64,000 bases of DNA from Desulfococcus multivorans (GCF_001854245.1 NZ_CP015381.1:1422001-1486000); one strand, 5' to 3'; positions 37,278 through 47,683 are shown, counted from the first letter of the stretch. Numbers and translations are program-made. Notes: generated by a model not told the origin, from the sequence alone.

Positions 37278-38105
37278 ATGGAAGCCCGATTGCTCCACAT
37301 ATTCAGAAACACCCCGTTGGGCAGAGAGACGCTCATGCAATCGATCCATTTCTGCAAGCAGATGGGCGTGACGCCGGTGGTTTACATTCCGGCGTTCATT
37401 AAATTTTTGATGTATTTTGAAAACGATGTCGTTCAAGTCGACCTGGACGCGTCCTATCTCACATCACCCGATACCGCCGTCGATCGCGTCTCCGGATTGA
37501 TGGTCGAATACGGCCTGGAGGCCGGTTTTCTGACGCCCAGGAATTTCACGGCGTCGACCCTCCCGGACATTCCCTCCGATTTTGATTTCATGAGTTGTCC
37601 AAGAAGCATCAGCGATCTGTCTTCCAAGATCGGCCTCGGCTACATCGGTCCGCGGGTTCGGCGTATTGTCCGATCTGCTCGTTTTCCGGTGTTGTTGACC
37701 AGCCCTGTTTATAAACCCTGGACGAGCATCGCCGTCTTCTTTGGTGGATCCGTCAACGCGTTCAAAGCCTTGAATCTGGGGCTTCGCATCCAGCGGAAAA
37801 CAGGAATGCCTCTCCGCCTGTTTACCGGAACCGAGGGAAAACATTCCGACGCCTACCGGGAGGCGGTTCGGGAGCAGGGGCTCGACAAGGCGCTCCGGCA
37901 ATGCGGAGCAGAGTGGCATTTCTGGGAACGGGACGTGGATGAAGAAAATCTCTATGATGTTCCCCATGACGCCTTGGTCGTGCTGGGTGCTTTCGGGCAT
38001 GGCCTGATTCGCGATTTTGTGTTCGGCAGTACCATGGAAAAGGTTCAGTCGGTTATCTCCAACAACCTCCTGATCGTCGGACCGGCATACGCTGCCGGAC
38101 GTTGA
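37278..38105 (+). CDS. Universal stress protein-like protein
   Basis: The 275-residue protein resembles a UspA-family tandem. The C-terminal half ends with GAFGHGLIRDFVFGSTMEKV, the G-x2-G-x9-G(S/T) ATP-binding pattern, then NNLLIVGPAY. An N-terminal half lacks a clear nucleotide motif. GGCGAGGAGA precedes the chosen ATG. Coupling to a CLC-CBS gene suggests a shared role in ion or pH stress, which is inference. Confidence 0.8.
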   Translation: MEARLLHIFRNTPLGRETLMQSIHFCKQMGVTPVVYIPAFIKFLMYFENDVVQVDLDASYLTSPDTAVDRVSGLMVEYGLEAGFLTPRNFTASTLPDIPSDFDFMSCPRSISDLSSKIGLGYIGPRVRRIVRSARFPVLLTSPVYKPWTSIAVFFGGSVNAFKALNLGLRIQRKTGMPLRLFTGTEGKHSDAYREAVREQGLDKALRQCGAEWHFWERDVDEENLYDVPHDALVVLGAFGHGLIRDFVFGSTMEKVQSVISNNLLIVGPAYAAGR

Positions 38106-38118
38106 CGGGGAGGCTGCC

Positions 38119-39096
38119 TTGCGGGACGACGCTCCGATACTGGTGTATCATCCGGGGGCGCTGGGGGATGTCGTGGCGACCTTCGACAACCTCCTCCGTC
38201 TGAAGCAACGATTTCCCGGCGGCGTCGAGGGCGTCTGCCAAAACGCTCTCGGCAAGCTTGGGTGTACTCTGGGAATATTCAGGCGCGCATTTCCCGTGGA
38301 GTCGTCGGTGTTCGCGGGTTTGTACGCTGAAACGTCGGGCGGTTCCGATCCGGTGCCGGGCAGTCTTTTCCGTCCCTACGGCGGGGTCGTCCTGTTCTCC
38401 AATTCCCGGCATCTCGAAAGGGGGATTTCAAGGGTATTTCACGGACCCGTTTACCGAATGCCGCCCCGGCCCCCTATAACTTCTCGAATCCATATTCATG
38501 ACCATGTTTCCGGGCACCTCGTCGCTGCGGGACTCCTGACGGCGGTGAATGACGGAGCATCCTTTCCCAAAGGCTTTCCGTCCGTAAAACGGCGGAAGGG
38601 CGCCTCGAAAACCGTTTTTATCCATCCCGGCTCAGGCAGTCTCCGGAAAAATTGGCCGTCGGCCCGGTTTGCGGCTTTGGCGCGGCGCATCCGACAGGAA
38701 GGAATGGTGCCGGAATTTATATTGGGCCCTGCCGAAGACCATATATTTCCACGAATCGCGGAAGATGTATCGGGATGGACGATTCATACCCCCGCCACGC
38801 TGGATGCTTTCGTAACGCTCCTTGAACGCGCTGACGGCTATGTCGGCAATGATGGCGGCGCAACGCATCTGGCCGCTTTCCTGGGGCTGCCGACTTTGGC
38901 AATTTTTGGTCCTTCGGATCCGGTCCGATGGCGGCCTCGGGGGCGCAGGACGGCGGTAGTGACGCCGGCAGATCTGAATTGCCGGCCTTGTTTTGAGAGA
39001 ACAGAGGAAAATTGCGAAGGATCGCCGTGTCTTTTGGCCGTCACGGCGCCGGACGTGGCGGCCCGATTGCTGGAACTGCTTTCAGACTGCGGCTGA
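38119..39096 (+). CDS. Glycosyltransferase family 9 protein (heptosyltransferase-like)
   Basis: The 325-residue protein has GT9 features: VYHPGALGDVVATFDNLLRL at the N-terminus, IHPGSGSLRKNWP for donor phosphate binding, and GNDGGATHLAAFLGLPTLAIFGPSDP. The family transfers ADP-heptose to lipopolysaccharide core in the cytoplasm. The start is TTG with GGGGAGG five bases before it. It is the last gene of the HTH-EIIA operon and away from other LPS genes. Confidence 0.88.
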   Translation: MRDDAPILVYHPGALGDVVATFDNLLRLKQRFPGGVEGVCQNALGKLGCTLGIFRRAFPVESSVFAGLYAETSGGSDPVPGSLFRPYGGVVLFSNSRHLERGISRVFHGPVYRMPPRPPITSRIHIHDHVSGHLVAAGLLTAVNDGASFPKGFPSVKRRKGASKTVFIHPGSGSLRKNWPSARFAALARRIRQEGMVPEFILGPAEDHIFPRIAEDVSGWTIHTPATLDAFVTLLERADGYVGNDGGATHLAAFLGLPTLAIFGPSDPVRWRPRGRRTAVVTPADLNCRPCFERTEENCEGSPCLLAVTAPDVAARLLELLSDCG

Positions 39097-39104
39097 GGAA
39101 AACG

Positions 39105-39944
39105 TTATCCGAAAAAGCGATACCAGAGACCGGAAGCGACGGCCTGCAGCAGAACCAGCAGGGTGAGAACGATGGAGAGGGCCGCGCCGACGTTGTGCAG
39201 GAAGGCGTCCGGTCGTTTTTCCGGGTAGGCTATTATGTACCCTACGGCGATGCCGCTCAGGATCCCGGCGCCGTGGCCCCAGTTGTTGATATTTGGCATA
39301 AGACCGATGAGAAACAGGCCGACGAGCCAGCCGCTGACCTGTTTGAACAGTGCTTCGCCGAAAAGGCCGCCCCGGCTTTTTCCATAATATAGCAGGGCCC
39401 CGATGAGGCCGCATATGGCGGCGGACGCCCCAATGGTGAAACGAACGCCCGCGAGATAGGATGCGGCGTATCCGGCGATGCCGGTCAGTGTGTAGATGAC
39501 GATCATCCGGCGGGCGCCGTAAGCCTGGATGGTCAGCGTTCCCAGCTGTTTCAGGGCAATCATGTTGAATAGGATGTGAAGCAGGCTGCCGTGAAGGTAA
39601 CCGGCGGACACCAGGGACCACCAATTGCCGGCACGGTCGATGGGGATCGTTCCCGATGCACCCAGAAGCAGGAGACTTCCGCTGGACGGCGAGAAGGCCG
39701 TCAACGGGTTCATGAAGTTCAGATTCGGGGGATAGAGCAGCAGCGAGAGCAGATACAGGCCGACATTGACGTATATGAGGGCCGGGATGATGCGATATTC
39801 CAGTGATGCCCCGCCGAGGTTGACGATAGCCTTCCATGGCGCTCCCGGGCGCGCGGCCCCGCAATACGGGCAGCGGAGCTCGTCCCGTCCGACCAGTTTC
39901 CTGCAATGGGGGCAAAGGACTGAATTCTTTTGTGTGTCGTTCAC
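39105..39944 (-). CDS. Rhomboid-family intramembrane serine protease with N-terminal zinc ribbon
   Basis: The 279-residue protein begins with CPHCRKLVGRDELRCPYCG, a two-CxxC zinc ribbon, then about seven membrane helices. Catalytic candidates are Ser in TIGASAAICGLIG and His in NWGHGAGILSG; HGSLLHILFNM matches the rhomboid HxxxHxxxN motif. GASA replaces the usual GxSG, but Ser is retained. I favour the GTG at 39944, six bases after AAAGGA, over in-frame ATGs at 39965 and 39980. Confidence 0.88.
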   Translation of the reverse strand: MNDTQKNSVLCPHCRKLVGRDELRCPYCGAARPGAPWKAIVNLGGASLEYRIIPALIYVNVGLYLLSLLLYPPNLNFMNPLTAFSPSSGSLLLLGASGTIPIDRAGNWWSLVSAGYLHGSLLHILFNMIALKQLGTLTIQAYGARRMIVIYTLTGIAGYAASYLAGVRFTIGASAAICGLIGALLYYGKSRGGLFGEALFKQVSGWLVGLFLIGLMPNINNWGHGAGILSGIAVGYIIAYPEKRPDAFLHNVGAALSIVLTLLVLLQAVASGLWYRFFG

Positions 39945-39993
39945 GGCATTCCTTTCGAAGCACATCTTCCCGCCGGTCATCGGACCATCGGGA

Positions 39994-40611
39994 TCATCTG
40001 GAATTGAAGCGGCGGGCTTTTTCCATGGCTGCTTCTGCGGCGGAGACATTGCCTCTCCCGCGGAGTGAATCGGCGATCAGCCGCCAGTTCCGGGCATGAA
40101 GTTGTGGGTTGTCTTTGGCCAGAAGGTTCGATTTGCGGGCGAGTTGCTCCGCCTGGCTGAAATTCCGGCGGGCCAACTGTATCTTACCCATCAGGTGCCA
40201 CAATTCCGCATTGTTCGGATCAATGCGAACCGCCCGTTCGGCCGTGGTCTGGGCTTTGTCGAGATCTCCTTTAGCCAGGTATCGGGAGGCTTGGTCGGCA
40301 AGCGGGCTGACTGCCGCCAGGAGATAGTCGTTCTTCGTTGCGCTTTTAGCCGTTGACGTATTGCCAACGGACGCCAGGGGCTTGTCGTAGGCGGGCGGGG
40401 ATAAACGGTTGTCGAGGGTGGACGAAGCTTCGGGGAGCCCACCTGATTTCCCGGCATCTACCGACCTTGTCGTCCCCGTCTGGGGCTGAGGCCGGTTGGC
40501 GGGGTATGAAACCGTCGGGCGGGGATAACTGCGCACCGGCGGTTTGGCGCAGCCGACAAAAGTCAACACCACGCCGAAAAAAAAGCATCCCAATACAGTC
40601 GACATTTTCAT
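39994..40611 (-). CDS. TPR-containing lipoprotein
   Basis: The 205-residue protein has a lipoprotein signal ([20 protein letters not shown] followed by Cys21), a Pro-rich linker, and TPR repeats at about 110-205 (RYLAKGDLDKAQTTAERAVR, ELWHLMGKIQLARRNFSQAEQL). It starts at ATG overlapping the PBP1B stop (TAATG). The arrangement recalls LpoB-type outer-membrane activators of PBP1B in position, but the fold differs (LpoA-like N-domain has TPRs). Confidence 0.82.
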   Translation of the reverse strand: MKMSTVLGCFFFGVVLTFVGCAKPPVRSYPRPTVSYPANRPQPQTGTTRSVDAGKSGGLPEASSTLDNRLSPPAYDKPLASVGNTSTAKSATKNDYLLAAVSPLADQASRYLAKGDLDKAQTTAERAVRIDPNNAELWHLMGKIQLARRNFSQAEQLARKSNLLAKDNPQLHARNWRLIADSLRGRGNVSAAEAAMEKARRFNSR

Positions 40612-43007
40612 TAAAATAATTCCTTGAACCAGTTGAGGAGATTGTCGGGTCCGGACCTCGACCGTCGTTGGGGGGGCGCAGCCGGCGATTCCGCCGTTCG
40701 TTTGGGGATGCGCTGTCTGCAGGCGACGGTTTCCCGCGGTTCCGAACCCCGGATAAACGGCACTGATACGGCACCGGGGCACGCCGGTTCAGCGCGCATT
40801 CCCGTTACGGGGTCAACGGCAATGGCTGCTACGTTTTCGGGGGGTGTCAAGGTGAGGGGTGCGGCGGCGATCCGAGACATGATCTTCCCCCAGACCCTGA
40901 GCGCACCGGTGGCCCCCGACAGACCGCAGGGCGTGTTGTCGTCACGACCAATCCATACCGCAGCTACGCGATCTCCGGTGAATCCGGCAAACCAACTGTC
41001 TCGCATGTCATTCGTGGTTCCGGTCTTTCCAGCGGGCGTCAATCGACGTACCAGACCCTGATCCAGGGATCTGGCGGTGCCGTCGGTGGCAACGGCTTGG
41101 AGGGCGGTGTTGAGCAGATAGACGGCCCCAGGATCGATATTCTCCCGGACCGTCAGGGGATAGCGTTGGAGCAACTCGCCGTCGGAACGATAGACCGCCT
41201 GGATAGACTGGATCGGAGAGTAGAATCCACCGGACGCCAGAGTCTGGTACATTTGAGTTACCTCGATGGGGGACATCTCCAGCGCTCCTAGAAGGGCTGA
41301 TGGATATGCAGGAAAATCCCCCTCGACGCCCAGCCGGTTCAGGGTGTCGAACACGGTCGCCAATCCGATGTCCATCCCCAGGCGGACGGCGGCGACATTG
41401 TAGGACTGAGCCAACGCCTCATACAGCGGCACGATACCGTGGTGTCGCCGATCATAATTTTTGGGGCTCCAGACGCTCCCGGCGGCCTTGATCTCGACCG
41501 GACCGTCATTCAGCGGCGTGACCAGGGTGTAATGCTGCGGTCTCATCAGCGCCGAGAGATAGATCACCGGCTTGACGAGAGATCCGATGGGGCGGCGGGC
41601 ATCAAGAACCCGGTTGAACCCAGGGTCGCCGGGAAGACGTCCGCCCATCATCGCCACCACCTCATTGGCTGAGGTGGATGTCACCACCGCGGCAATCTCG
41701 AGGCTGTTTTTCGGAAGCCCCCTTCCGGATTCGATGGCGTTCAATTCAGTCGTCACCGATGCCTCCAAAGCCATCTGTACCTGGGGGTCAAGGGTCGAGA
41801 AGATCCTCAGCCCCTCGGACCTGAGGTCTTTCTCCTCGTATTCCAGGAGAAGCTGGCGTTTGACCAGCTCCATGAAGGCCGGAAAAGGACTGTTGCCCGA
41901 CGGCGGTCTTGCCAGAATATCCAGCCGGGTCTTCATGGCCAGGTTGGCCTCACCGGGTCGAATCAGTTTCTGGCGGGCCATCATCTTCAGAACCTGGTTC
42001 CGACGTGCCAGGGCACGATCCGGGTTCTTACGCGGATCGTAGACTGACGGCCCTTTGAGCATCCCCACAAGCAGAGCTGTTTCACCGGCTCCCAGATCCT
42101 CCAGAGATCGGCCGAAATAGAACCGGCTGGCCATACCGAATCCATGAATGGCCCGATTGCCGTCCTGGGCGAGATAGACCTCGTTGATGTAGGCTTCGAA
42201 GATCTGGTCCTTGGTGTAAAAAAATTCGAGGCTGAGGGCCATGGCCGCCTCTTCGATTTTTCGACGCAGGGATTTCTCACGGCTCAGGAAAAGATTCTTG
42301 ACCAGCTGCTGAGTCAGCGTGCTGCCCCCCTGAACAGTCTTCCCCGCCATGATATTGGCCTTGAGGGCCCGGAGGATCGAGAGGGGTTTAATGCCGTAAT
42401 GTTCATAAAAATCCCGGTCCTCCACCGCCATGATGGTCTGGATGAGAAGGGGGGGGGCTTCACTGAATCTGACCCAGAGCCGATCCTGGTGGTGGGTGGG
42501 ATAAAAGCTGCCGATGAGGGCCGGGTCGAGACGTGCGATTGAAAGCTGTTCCCCTGTTTCGATATCGCTCAGAGAGCGGATGCGGCCGTTTGCGATGGTG
42601 AGCCGAATCTTTTTTGAAGGTTCATGACCGTCGGGAAAGGCGAAGGGGCGGCTGTAAAGGGTAACACGGCCCCCTTTTCTGGAGAAGCTTCCGGGTACGG
42701 CGATCCGATCCGCCGGGCGGTAGGAAAGCAGGGAAAGCTCCTTCATCAGAGATGCTTCGTTCATGGCGAGACCGGGATAGAGTTCCAGCGGACGTGCATA
42801 GACCCGGGCCGGCAACTCCCATTTTTTGCTCCCGAAACGTTCCCTCGCCTCCCATCCGAGGCGGCCGATATATCCAATGAGTAAAAGAGCGATCAGAACG
42901 CCGGCCGTCAGGAAAAGATGCCTTCGAAGTCTCGGTGATTTTTTTTTGATTTTTTTCGCCGTCCTGGATGTCCTCTTTTTCTTCAAACCCTGACTCCGAT
43001 TCATCAT
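40611..43007 (-). CDS. mrcB: Bifunctional penicillin-binding protein 1B
   Basis: The 798-residue class A PBP polymerises and cross-links peptidoglycan. A basic N-terminus leads to one membrane helix (about 30-48), a UB2H-like segment, glycosyltransferase with Glu196 in [12 protein letters not shown] and [13 protein letters not shown], then transpeptidase with S476LVK479, SYN at 535-537 and KTGTT at 651-655. The start at 43007 overlaps the yjbQ stop (ATGATGA). A longer frame would add 24 residues without support. Confidence 0.95.
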   Translation of the reverse strand: MMNRSQGLKKKRTSRTAKKIKKKSPRLRRHLFLTAGVLIALLLIGYIGRLGWEARERFGSKKWELPARVYARPLELYPGLAMNEASLMKELSLLSYRPADRIAVPGSFSRKGGRVTLYSRPFAFPDGHEPSKKIRLTIANGRIRSLSDIETGEQLSIARLDPALIGSFYPTHHQDRLWVRFSEAPPLLIQTIMAVEDRDFYEHYGIKPLSILRALKANIMAGKTVQGGSTLTQQLVKNLFLSREKSLRRKIEEAAMALSLEFFYTKDQIFEAYINEVYLAQDGNRAIHGFGMASRFYFGRSLEDLGAGETALLVGMLKGPSVYDPRKNPDRALARRNQVLKMMARQKLIRPGEANLAMKTRLDILARPPSGNSPFPAFMELVKRQLLLEYEEKDLRSEGLRIFSTLDPQVQMALEASVTTELNAIESGRGLPKNSLEIAAVVTSTSANEVVAMMGGRLPGDPGFNRVLDARRPIGSLVKPVIYLSALMRPQHYTLVTPLNDGPVEIKAAGSVWSPKNYDRRHHGIVPLYEALAQSYNVAAVRLGMDIGLATVFDTLNRLGVEGDFPAYPSALLGALEMSPIEVTQMYQTLASGGFYSPIQSIQAVYRSDGELLQRYPLTVRENIDPGAVYLLNTALQAVATDGTARSLDQGLVRRLTPAGKTGTTNDMRDSWFAGFTGDRVAAVWIGRDDNTPCGLSGATGALRVWGKIMSRIAAAPLTLTPPENVAAIAVDPVTGMRAEPACPGAVSVPFIRGSEPRETVACRQRIPKRTAESPAAPPQRRSRSGPDNLLNWFKELF

Positions 43008-43420
43008 TCCCCGATGATTTTGACCAGTACGCGCTTTTCCCGGCGTCCATCGAATTCGCCGTAAAATATCTGCTCCCAAGTACCCAGATCCAGATGACCA
43101 CGGGTAACGGCCACCGTAACCTCGCGGCCCATGATTTGGCGTTTCATATGGGCGTCGGCATTATCCTCCCCGACATTGTGGCGGTAGGCCGAAACCGGTT
43201 CATGGGGGGCGAGTTTTTCAAGCCAGACGTCATAGTCGTGATGAAGGCCCGACTCGTCGTCGTTGATGAAGACGGAGGCGGTGATGTGCATGGCGTTGAC
43301 CAGTGCAAGGCCCTCCTGGATACCGCTTTCAACCAAGCATTTCGTGACCTGGGGCGTAATGTTGACGAAGGCCCGGCGGGTCGGTACATGGAACCACAAT
43401 TCCTTTCTATAGCTCTTCAT
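43004..43420 (-). CDS. yjbQ: YjbQ/UPF0047 family protein
   Basis: This 138-residue protein has the family's conserved [34 protein letters not shown] and [14 protein letters not shown]. coli YjbQ has weak thiamine phosphate synthase activity; the real role is uncertain. Conserved His and Asp suggest a metal site. It is translationally coupled to mrcB. Confidence 0.94.
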   Translation of the reverse strand: MKSYRKELWFHVPTRRAFVNITPQVTKCLVESGIQEGLALVNAMHITASVFINDDESGLHHDYDVWLEKLAPHEPVSAYRHNVGEDNADAHMKRQIMGREVTVAVTRGHLDLGTWEQIFYGEFDGRREKRVLVKIIGE

Positions 43421-43438
43421 GGTGTCCTTCCAAAGGGG

Positions 43439-44782
43439 TTACAGTTTCTTCAGGAGCTGGTTCGCAGCGGTCAGAAGGGGATCCCATACCGGCCCGAAGG
43501 GCGGTGCATAGGCCAGATCCGACTGGCTGAAATCGGCTACGGTCATGTGGGCATGAAGCGCGACTGCCGCTGCGTTGATGCGATGCGCACAGCCTTCCCG
43601 GCCGACCATCTGTGCCCCCAACAGGCGGCCGGTTTCACGGTCGCCGACCAGGTGGACATGGATCGATGCGCTGCCGGGATGGGCGTGAGCCCGGGATCGG
43701 GTTTTGATGGTCACCGTCTCGGGAAGAAAACCCGCCGTCGTCGCTTCATTCTGCGTCAGGCCGGTGCAGGCCACCTCCAGGTCGAAGACCTTGAAGACGG
43801 CAGTACCGGCGATTCCCGAGAGACGGGTTTCAATGCCGCAGATATTGTCCGCGGCGGCCCATCCGGCACGGTTCGCCCTCAGCGCCAGGGGAATCCATAC
43901 CCGCTTACCGGTCACCACGTGAAAAGCATCGGCACAGTCCCCGGCCGAATAAATGTATGGATTCGAGGTGCGGAGGGTCGCGTCGACGGATACGGCACCC
44001 ATAGGCCCCGTCTCAAGCCCCGCATCAGCCGCGATTCGGCTGTTGGGGGAGATCCCCGCGGCGACGATGACCATATCGCAGGAGATCGTCATGTCGGCGG
44101 CACCTACCTTGAAACCCCCGCCGGGCGCTGCAGTGATATTTTCGACGGCACGGCCGTCATGGATCCCGACGCCGTGAGCCTCGAGTTCCGCACGTACACG
44201 GGCGGACAACTCCGAATCCATCCAGGGCAGCAGACCGGGCCGGGGTTTAATCATATCCACGGCGATCCCCCGTGCAGCGAGGGCTTCGCACATCTCAAGG
44301 GCGATATATCCCATGCCGATGATGACGACCCTGCCGATCTTTCGGCCCGAGAGGTAATGTTTCAGCCTTCGTCCGTCCTCGAGGTTTTTCAGGACCAGGA
44401 CGCCCGGAAGCTTGATCCCCGGGATTTTCGGCAGGATCGGCGAGGCGCCCGTGGCGATCAGCAACCGGTCGTAGGGACTGGAAAAAGGCCGGCCGTCGGC
44501 ATCGACGCCTTCCACCCGCCGGGATTCAGGGTCGATCCGTCGGGCCTCGTGGCGGAGGCGAACACGGATACCCTGCTTCTTTTCGAATACGGCGGCCTCG
44601 CGGACGACCAGGTCATCCATGTCTCGTTGGGGGTCTGCGATGTTGTAGGGCATGCCGCAGGCGCTGTATGAGACGTCCCGGGTCATCTCCAGGACGGTCA
44701 CCCGAAGGTTCGGTTGGTGTCGTTTGGCGCGACTGGCGGCGCTCATCCCTGCGGCGTCGCCGCCTATGATGACAAAATCCAT
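43439..44782 (-). CDS. FAD-dependent NAD(P)-disulfide oxidoreductase, CoA-disulfide reductase/Nox type
   Basis: The 447-residue protein opens with VIIGGDAAGMSAASRAKR (FAD GxGxxG variant) and has the single active-site Cys in SYSACGMPY, typical of CoA-disulfide reductases and NADH oxidases. NAD binding is at RVVIIGMGYIALEMCEAL, FAD at YIYSAGDCAD, and a dimerisation domain is C-terminal. It may reduce CoA disulfide, polysulfide or oxygen; in a probable sulfur-metabolising anaerobe a thiol or polysulfide role is plausible. Confidence 0.9.
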   Translation of the reverse strand: MDFVIIGGDAAGMSAASRAKRHQPNLRVTVLEMTRDVSYSACGMPYNIADPQRDMDDLVVREAAVFEKKQGIRVRLRHEARRIDPESRRVEGVDADGRPFSSPYDRLLIATGASPILPKIPGIKLPGVLVLKNLEDGRRLKHYLSGRKIGRVVIIGMGYIALEMCEALAARGIAVDMIKPRPGLLPWMDSELSARVRAELEAHGVGIHDGRAVENITAAPGGGFKVGAADMTISCDMVIVAAGISPNSRIAADAGLETGPMGAVSVDATLRTSNPYIYSAGDCADAFHVVTGKRVWIPLALRANRAGWAAADNICGIETRLSGIAGTAVFKVFDLEVACTGLTQNEATTAGFLPETVTIKTRSRAHAHPGSASIHVHLVGDRETGRLLGAQMVGREGCAHRINAAAVALHAHMTVADFSQSDLAYAPPFGPVWDPLLTAANQLLKKL

Positions 44783-44837
44783 GAAGACCTCCTTGTTCTG
44801 TGCGGTTTGGGTTGAAGCATCGCCTCCGGCGGTAATG

Positions 44838-45926
44838 TTATGCCATCGCGGAGGCGGATCCGGACGCGGGACAACCGTCTCGGTTTCGGGCGTTCAGTTG
44901 ACCGCATGCGGCGGAAATGTCCTGTCCCTTGCTGTGGCGGATGACGGCGGTATAGTTTTGGCTGGTGAGGATTTCCTGGAATTTCAAAATCCGAGCTTCA
45001 TCGGGACGGCAAAACGGGCTGCCGTCGTGTTCGTTGAATGGGATCAGATTGATTTTGGCACGGACCGGACGCAGGAGGTCGACCAGGCGGCGGGCGTCCT
45101 TGTCCCCGTCGTTGACGCCGTCGATCAGGATGTATTCAAAGGTGATGCGTCGGCGCGGCTTGAGAGGGTATTCCCGGCAGGCCGCCATGAGAACCTCGAT
45201 GGGATATCTCCGGTTGATGGGCATCAGGCGGGAACGGGTCTTGTTATCTGCCGCGTTTAGTGATATTGCAAGATTTACTTCCGTTTCCCGCCCCAGACGA
45301 TCGAGTTGGGCCGCCAGACCGGCAGTGGAAACAGTAACCCGCCTGGCAGAAAATTTCAGGCCGCTGTCGGCGTCCGTGATGATTTGCAGAGCCCGGATGA
45401 CGTGGGTGAGGTTGGCCAGCGGTTCCCCCATGCCCATAAATACGATGTTGGTCAGACGACGTGGGTCGGCGGCGGGGATGTCTAAAACGGCGTCGCGAAC
45501 CTGGGCGATGATTTCGCCCATGGTGAGGTTGCGGATAAACCCCTCCTGCGCGGTCAGACAGAATCGGCATCCCTGAGCGCAGCCGACCTGGCTTGATATG
45601 CAGAGGGTGTAATGCTCTTTTTCGGGGATCAAAACCGATTCGATGAAGCGGCCGTCGTTCAGTCGCAACAGATATTTTCGGGCGCCGTCGCGGGCGGTTT
45701 CAACCGCGGTTCGATGCAGCCGGCCGATGACGAACCGCGCCGCCAGCTGCCGACGCAGGGGTTTGTTCAGGTCCGACATCTCTTCGAACCGGTCGACCTG
45801 GTGTTGGTAGATCCATTTAAAGATCTGTCCGGCCCGGTAAGGGGCGATACGCTCTTCCTGAAGTAGGCAGATGAGATCTGCCCGGGTGAGTTCCTTGATA
45901 TCGATCGGCGTGGGTAGGTAATTCAT
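44838..45926 (-). CDS. rlmN: Dual-specificity 23S rRNA/tRNA A2503/A37 methyltransferase RlmN
   Basis: The 362-residue radical-SAM enzyme has CAQGCRFC (C-x3-C-x2-C) for the 4Fe-4S cluster, FMGMGEPLANLTHV, INLIPFNEHDGSPF and a C-terminal Cys candidate in DISAACGQLN used for the methyl-Cys intermediate. It methylates C2 of A2503 in 23S rRNA. It is the first gene of a minus-strand string. Confidence 0.97.
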   Translation of the reverse strand: MNYLPTPIDIKELTRADLICLLQEERIAPYRAGQIFKWIYQHQVDRFEEMSDLNKPLRRQLAARFVIGRLHRTAVETARDGARKYLLRLNDGRFIESVLIPEKEHYTLCISSQVGCAQGCRFCLTAQEGFIRNLTMGEIIAQVRDAVLDIPAADPRRLTNIVFMGMGEPLANLTHVIRALQIITDADSGLKFSARRVTVSTAGLAAQLDRLGRETEVNLAISLNAADNKTRSRLMPINRRYPIEVLMAACREYPLKPRRRITFEYILIDGVNDGDKDARRLVDLLRPVRAKINLIPFNEHDGSPFCRPDEARILKFQEILTSQNYTAVIRHSKGQDISAACGQLNARNRDGCPASGSASAMA

Positions 45927-45966
45927 TTTATATTGTTTTTACAAGAAGATCCAAAAATGATTTTTC

Positions 45967-45995
45967 TTGACATTACCTTGTTTGCATATTAAATT
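45967..45995 (+). promoter_or_regulatory. Sigma70-like promoter of the ffh operon
   Basis: TTGACA, 17 bases, TAAATT between the divergent rlmN and ffh genes. The -35 is perfect and the -10 matches at four of six positions; the leader would be about 30 bases. Confidence 0.55.
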
Positions 45996-46030
45996 CAAGA
46001 ATTTTAATTTGAAGTGAAATTGGTGCAGTT

Positions 46031-47362
46031 ATGTTTGACAGTCTGAGCAGCAGGCTTGAAGGGGTATTTAAAAAGCTCAAGGGGCACGGCAAACTCACCG
46101 AGAAGAACGTCGAAGAGGGCCTGAGGGAGGTCCGGATGGCGCTCCTCGAGGCTGATGTTCATTACCGTGTAGCCAAAAAATTCATTGCCGATGTCAAAGC
46201 CCGCGCTCTTGGCCAGGAAGTCATGAAGAGTCTGACGCCGGGGCAGCAGGTCGTCAAGATTGTCAACGAAGAACTGACGCGTCTCATGGGTGAGAGCCTC
46301 GAAGACCTCAATCTTTCCGGCACCAGACCCGTATCGGTGATGCTTGTGGGGCTTCAGGGGTCCGGTAAGACGACGACGTCGGGAAAGCTTGCGGTTTATC
46401 TCAAAAAGAAAGGGAAAAAGCCGTATCTGGTGCCGGCGGACGTTTACCGTCCCGCAGCTATCGACCAGTTGAAAAAGTTGGGAGGGCAGATCGGCGTGCC
46501 GGTATTTCCGTCGGAAACCGAAATGGATCCGGTGGAGATTTGCGACAAGGCGAGGACCGCTGCCCAGAAGGCGGGGTGCGACGTCCTGCTGCTGGATACC
46601 GCGGGCCGCCTTCATCTGGATGCGGAGCTGATGGCGGAACTCGTTCGGATTCGGGATGCGGTGATGCCTTCGGACATTCTGCTGGTTGCCGATGCCATGA
46701 CGGGGCAGGACGCGGTGAACATCTCGGAATCCTTTGACAAAGCCCTGGACCTCGGGGGTGTCATTCTATCCAAGATGGACGGCGATGCCAGGGGTGGTGC
46801 GGCTTTGTCTATTCGCGCGATTACGGGAAAGCCCATCAAATTTATCGGCGTCGGTGAAAAATTGACCCAACTTGAAGCCTTTCACCCCGACCGGATCGCA
46901 TCGAGCATTCTGGGGATGGGAGACGTCCTGACTCTCATCGAAAAGGCCCAGTCGGTGATGGACGAGGAAAAGGCGGTCGAGCTCGAAAAAAAACTGAGGA
47001 AGAGCCAGTTCACCCTGGAAGATTTCAAGGATCAGATGGTCCAGATCCGAAAAATGGGATCCCTTGGAGACCTGATCGGTATGATCCCGGGGATGAAAAC
47101 AAATAAACAGTTCAAGAACCTTGACGTCGACGAGACCGAGTTGGTTCGTATCGAGGCGATCATCAATTCCATGACGCCGCATGAACGGTCCCATCATCAA
47201 GTGATCAACGGGAGCCGGCGAAAGCGGATCGCACGGGGAAGCGGTACCCAGGTGCAGGACGTGAACCGGCTCCTGAAAAATTATACTCAGGTCATGAAAA
47301 TGATCAAAAAACTCAACAAAGGCGGCATACGCGGATTTGGCCGTGGAATGCTGCCGTTTTGA
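46031..47362 (+). CDS. ffh: Signal recognition particle protein Ffh
   Basis: The 443-residue GTPase has an N domain, G domain with [15 protein letters not shown] (about residue 105-120), [21 protein letters not shown], and an M domain with MIPGMKTN and the RNA-binding [16 protein letters not shown]. It targets nascent membrane proteins to FtsY. It heads the tRNA/ribosome operon. Confidence 0.98.
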   Translation: MFDSLSSRLEGVFKKLKGHGKLTEKNVEEGLREVRMALLEADVHYRVAKKFIADVKARALGQEVMKSLTPGQQVVKIVNEELTRLMGESLEDLNLSGTRPVSVMLVGLQGSGKTTTSGKLAVYLKKKGKKPYLVPADVYRPAAIDQLKKLGGQIGVPVFPSETEMDPVEICDKARTAAQKAGCDVLLLDTAGRLHLDAELMAELVRIRDAVMPSDILLVADAMTGQDAVNISESFDKALDLGGVILSKMDGDARGGAALSIRAITGKPIKFIGVGEKLTQLEAFHPDRIASSILGMGDVLTLIEKAQSVMDEEKAVELEKKLRKSQFTLEDFKDQMVQIRKMGSLGDLIGMIPGMKTNKQFKNLDVDETELVRIEAIINSMTPHERSHHQVINGSRRKRIARGSGTQVQDVNRLLKNYTQVMKMIKKLNKGGIRGFGRGMLPF

Positions 47363-47382
47363 AAGGAGATGTTGGAAGCGGT

Positions 47383-47634
47383 ATGTCAGTAAAAATCAGA
47401 CTCGCCAGGCATGGCGCAAAAAAGAGGCCGTTTTACAGAATTGTTGTCGCAAACATTGAAAGTCCGAGAGACGGACGGTTTCTGGAGGTTGTCGGCACCT
47501 ATAATCCGTTGCCTGATCCGGCAGAGGTGAACCTGAAAGGGGATCGCGTTAAATACTGGATGGCGCAGGGTGCGGAGCCGACGGATACCGTAAGGAACCT
47601 TCTTAAAAAACAAGGACTGCTGACCAACCCCTGA
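47383..47634 (+). CDS. rpsP: 30S ribosomal protein bS16
   Basis: The 83-residue protein starts [20 protein letters not shown], the universal bS16 opening, and has the usual length. The ATG at 47383 is chosen over an upstream in-frame ATG at 47359 that would overlap ffh. Confidence 0.98.
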   Translation: MSVKIRLARHGAKKRPFYRIVVANIESPRDGRFLEVVGTYNPLPDPAEVNLKGDRVKYWMAQGAEPTDTVRNLLKKQGLLTNP

Positions 47635-47683
47635 TCGTCGTCTTTACCCCTGACTCTCTTGAACCCTTTAAGGAGGCGGAGCT

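Noticed and set aside
42968-44671. Plus-strand open frame (567 codons) opposite yjbQ and the flavoprotein
   Set aside because: Both minus-strand genes are certain family members; the antisense frame is composition-driven.
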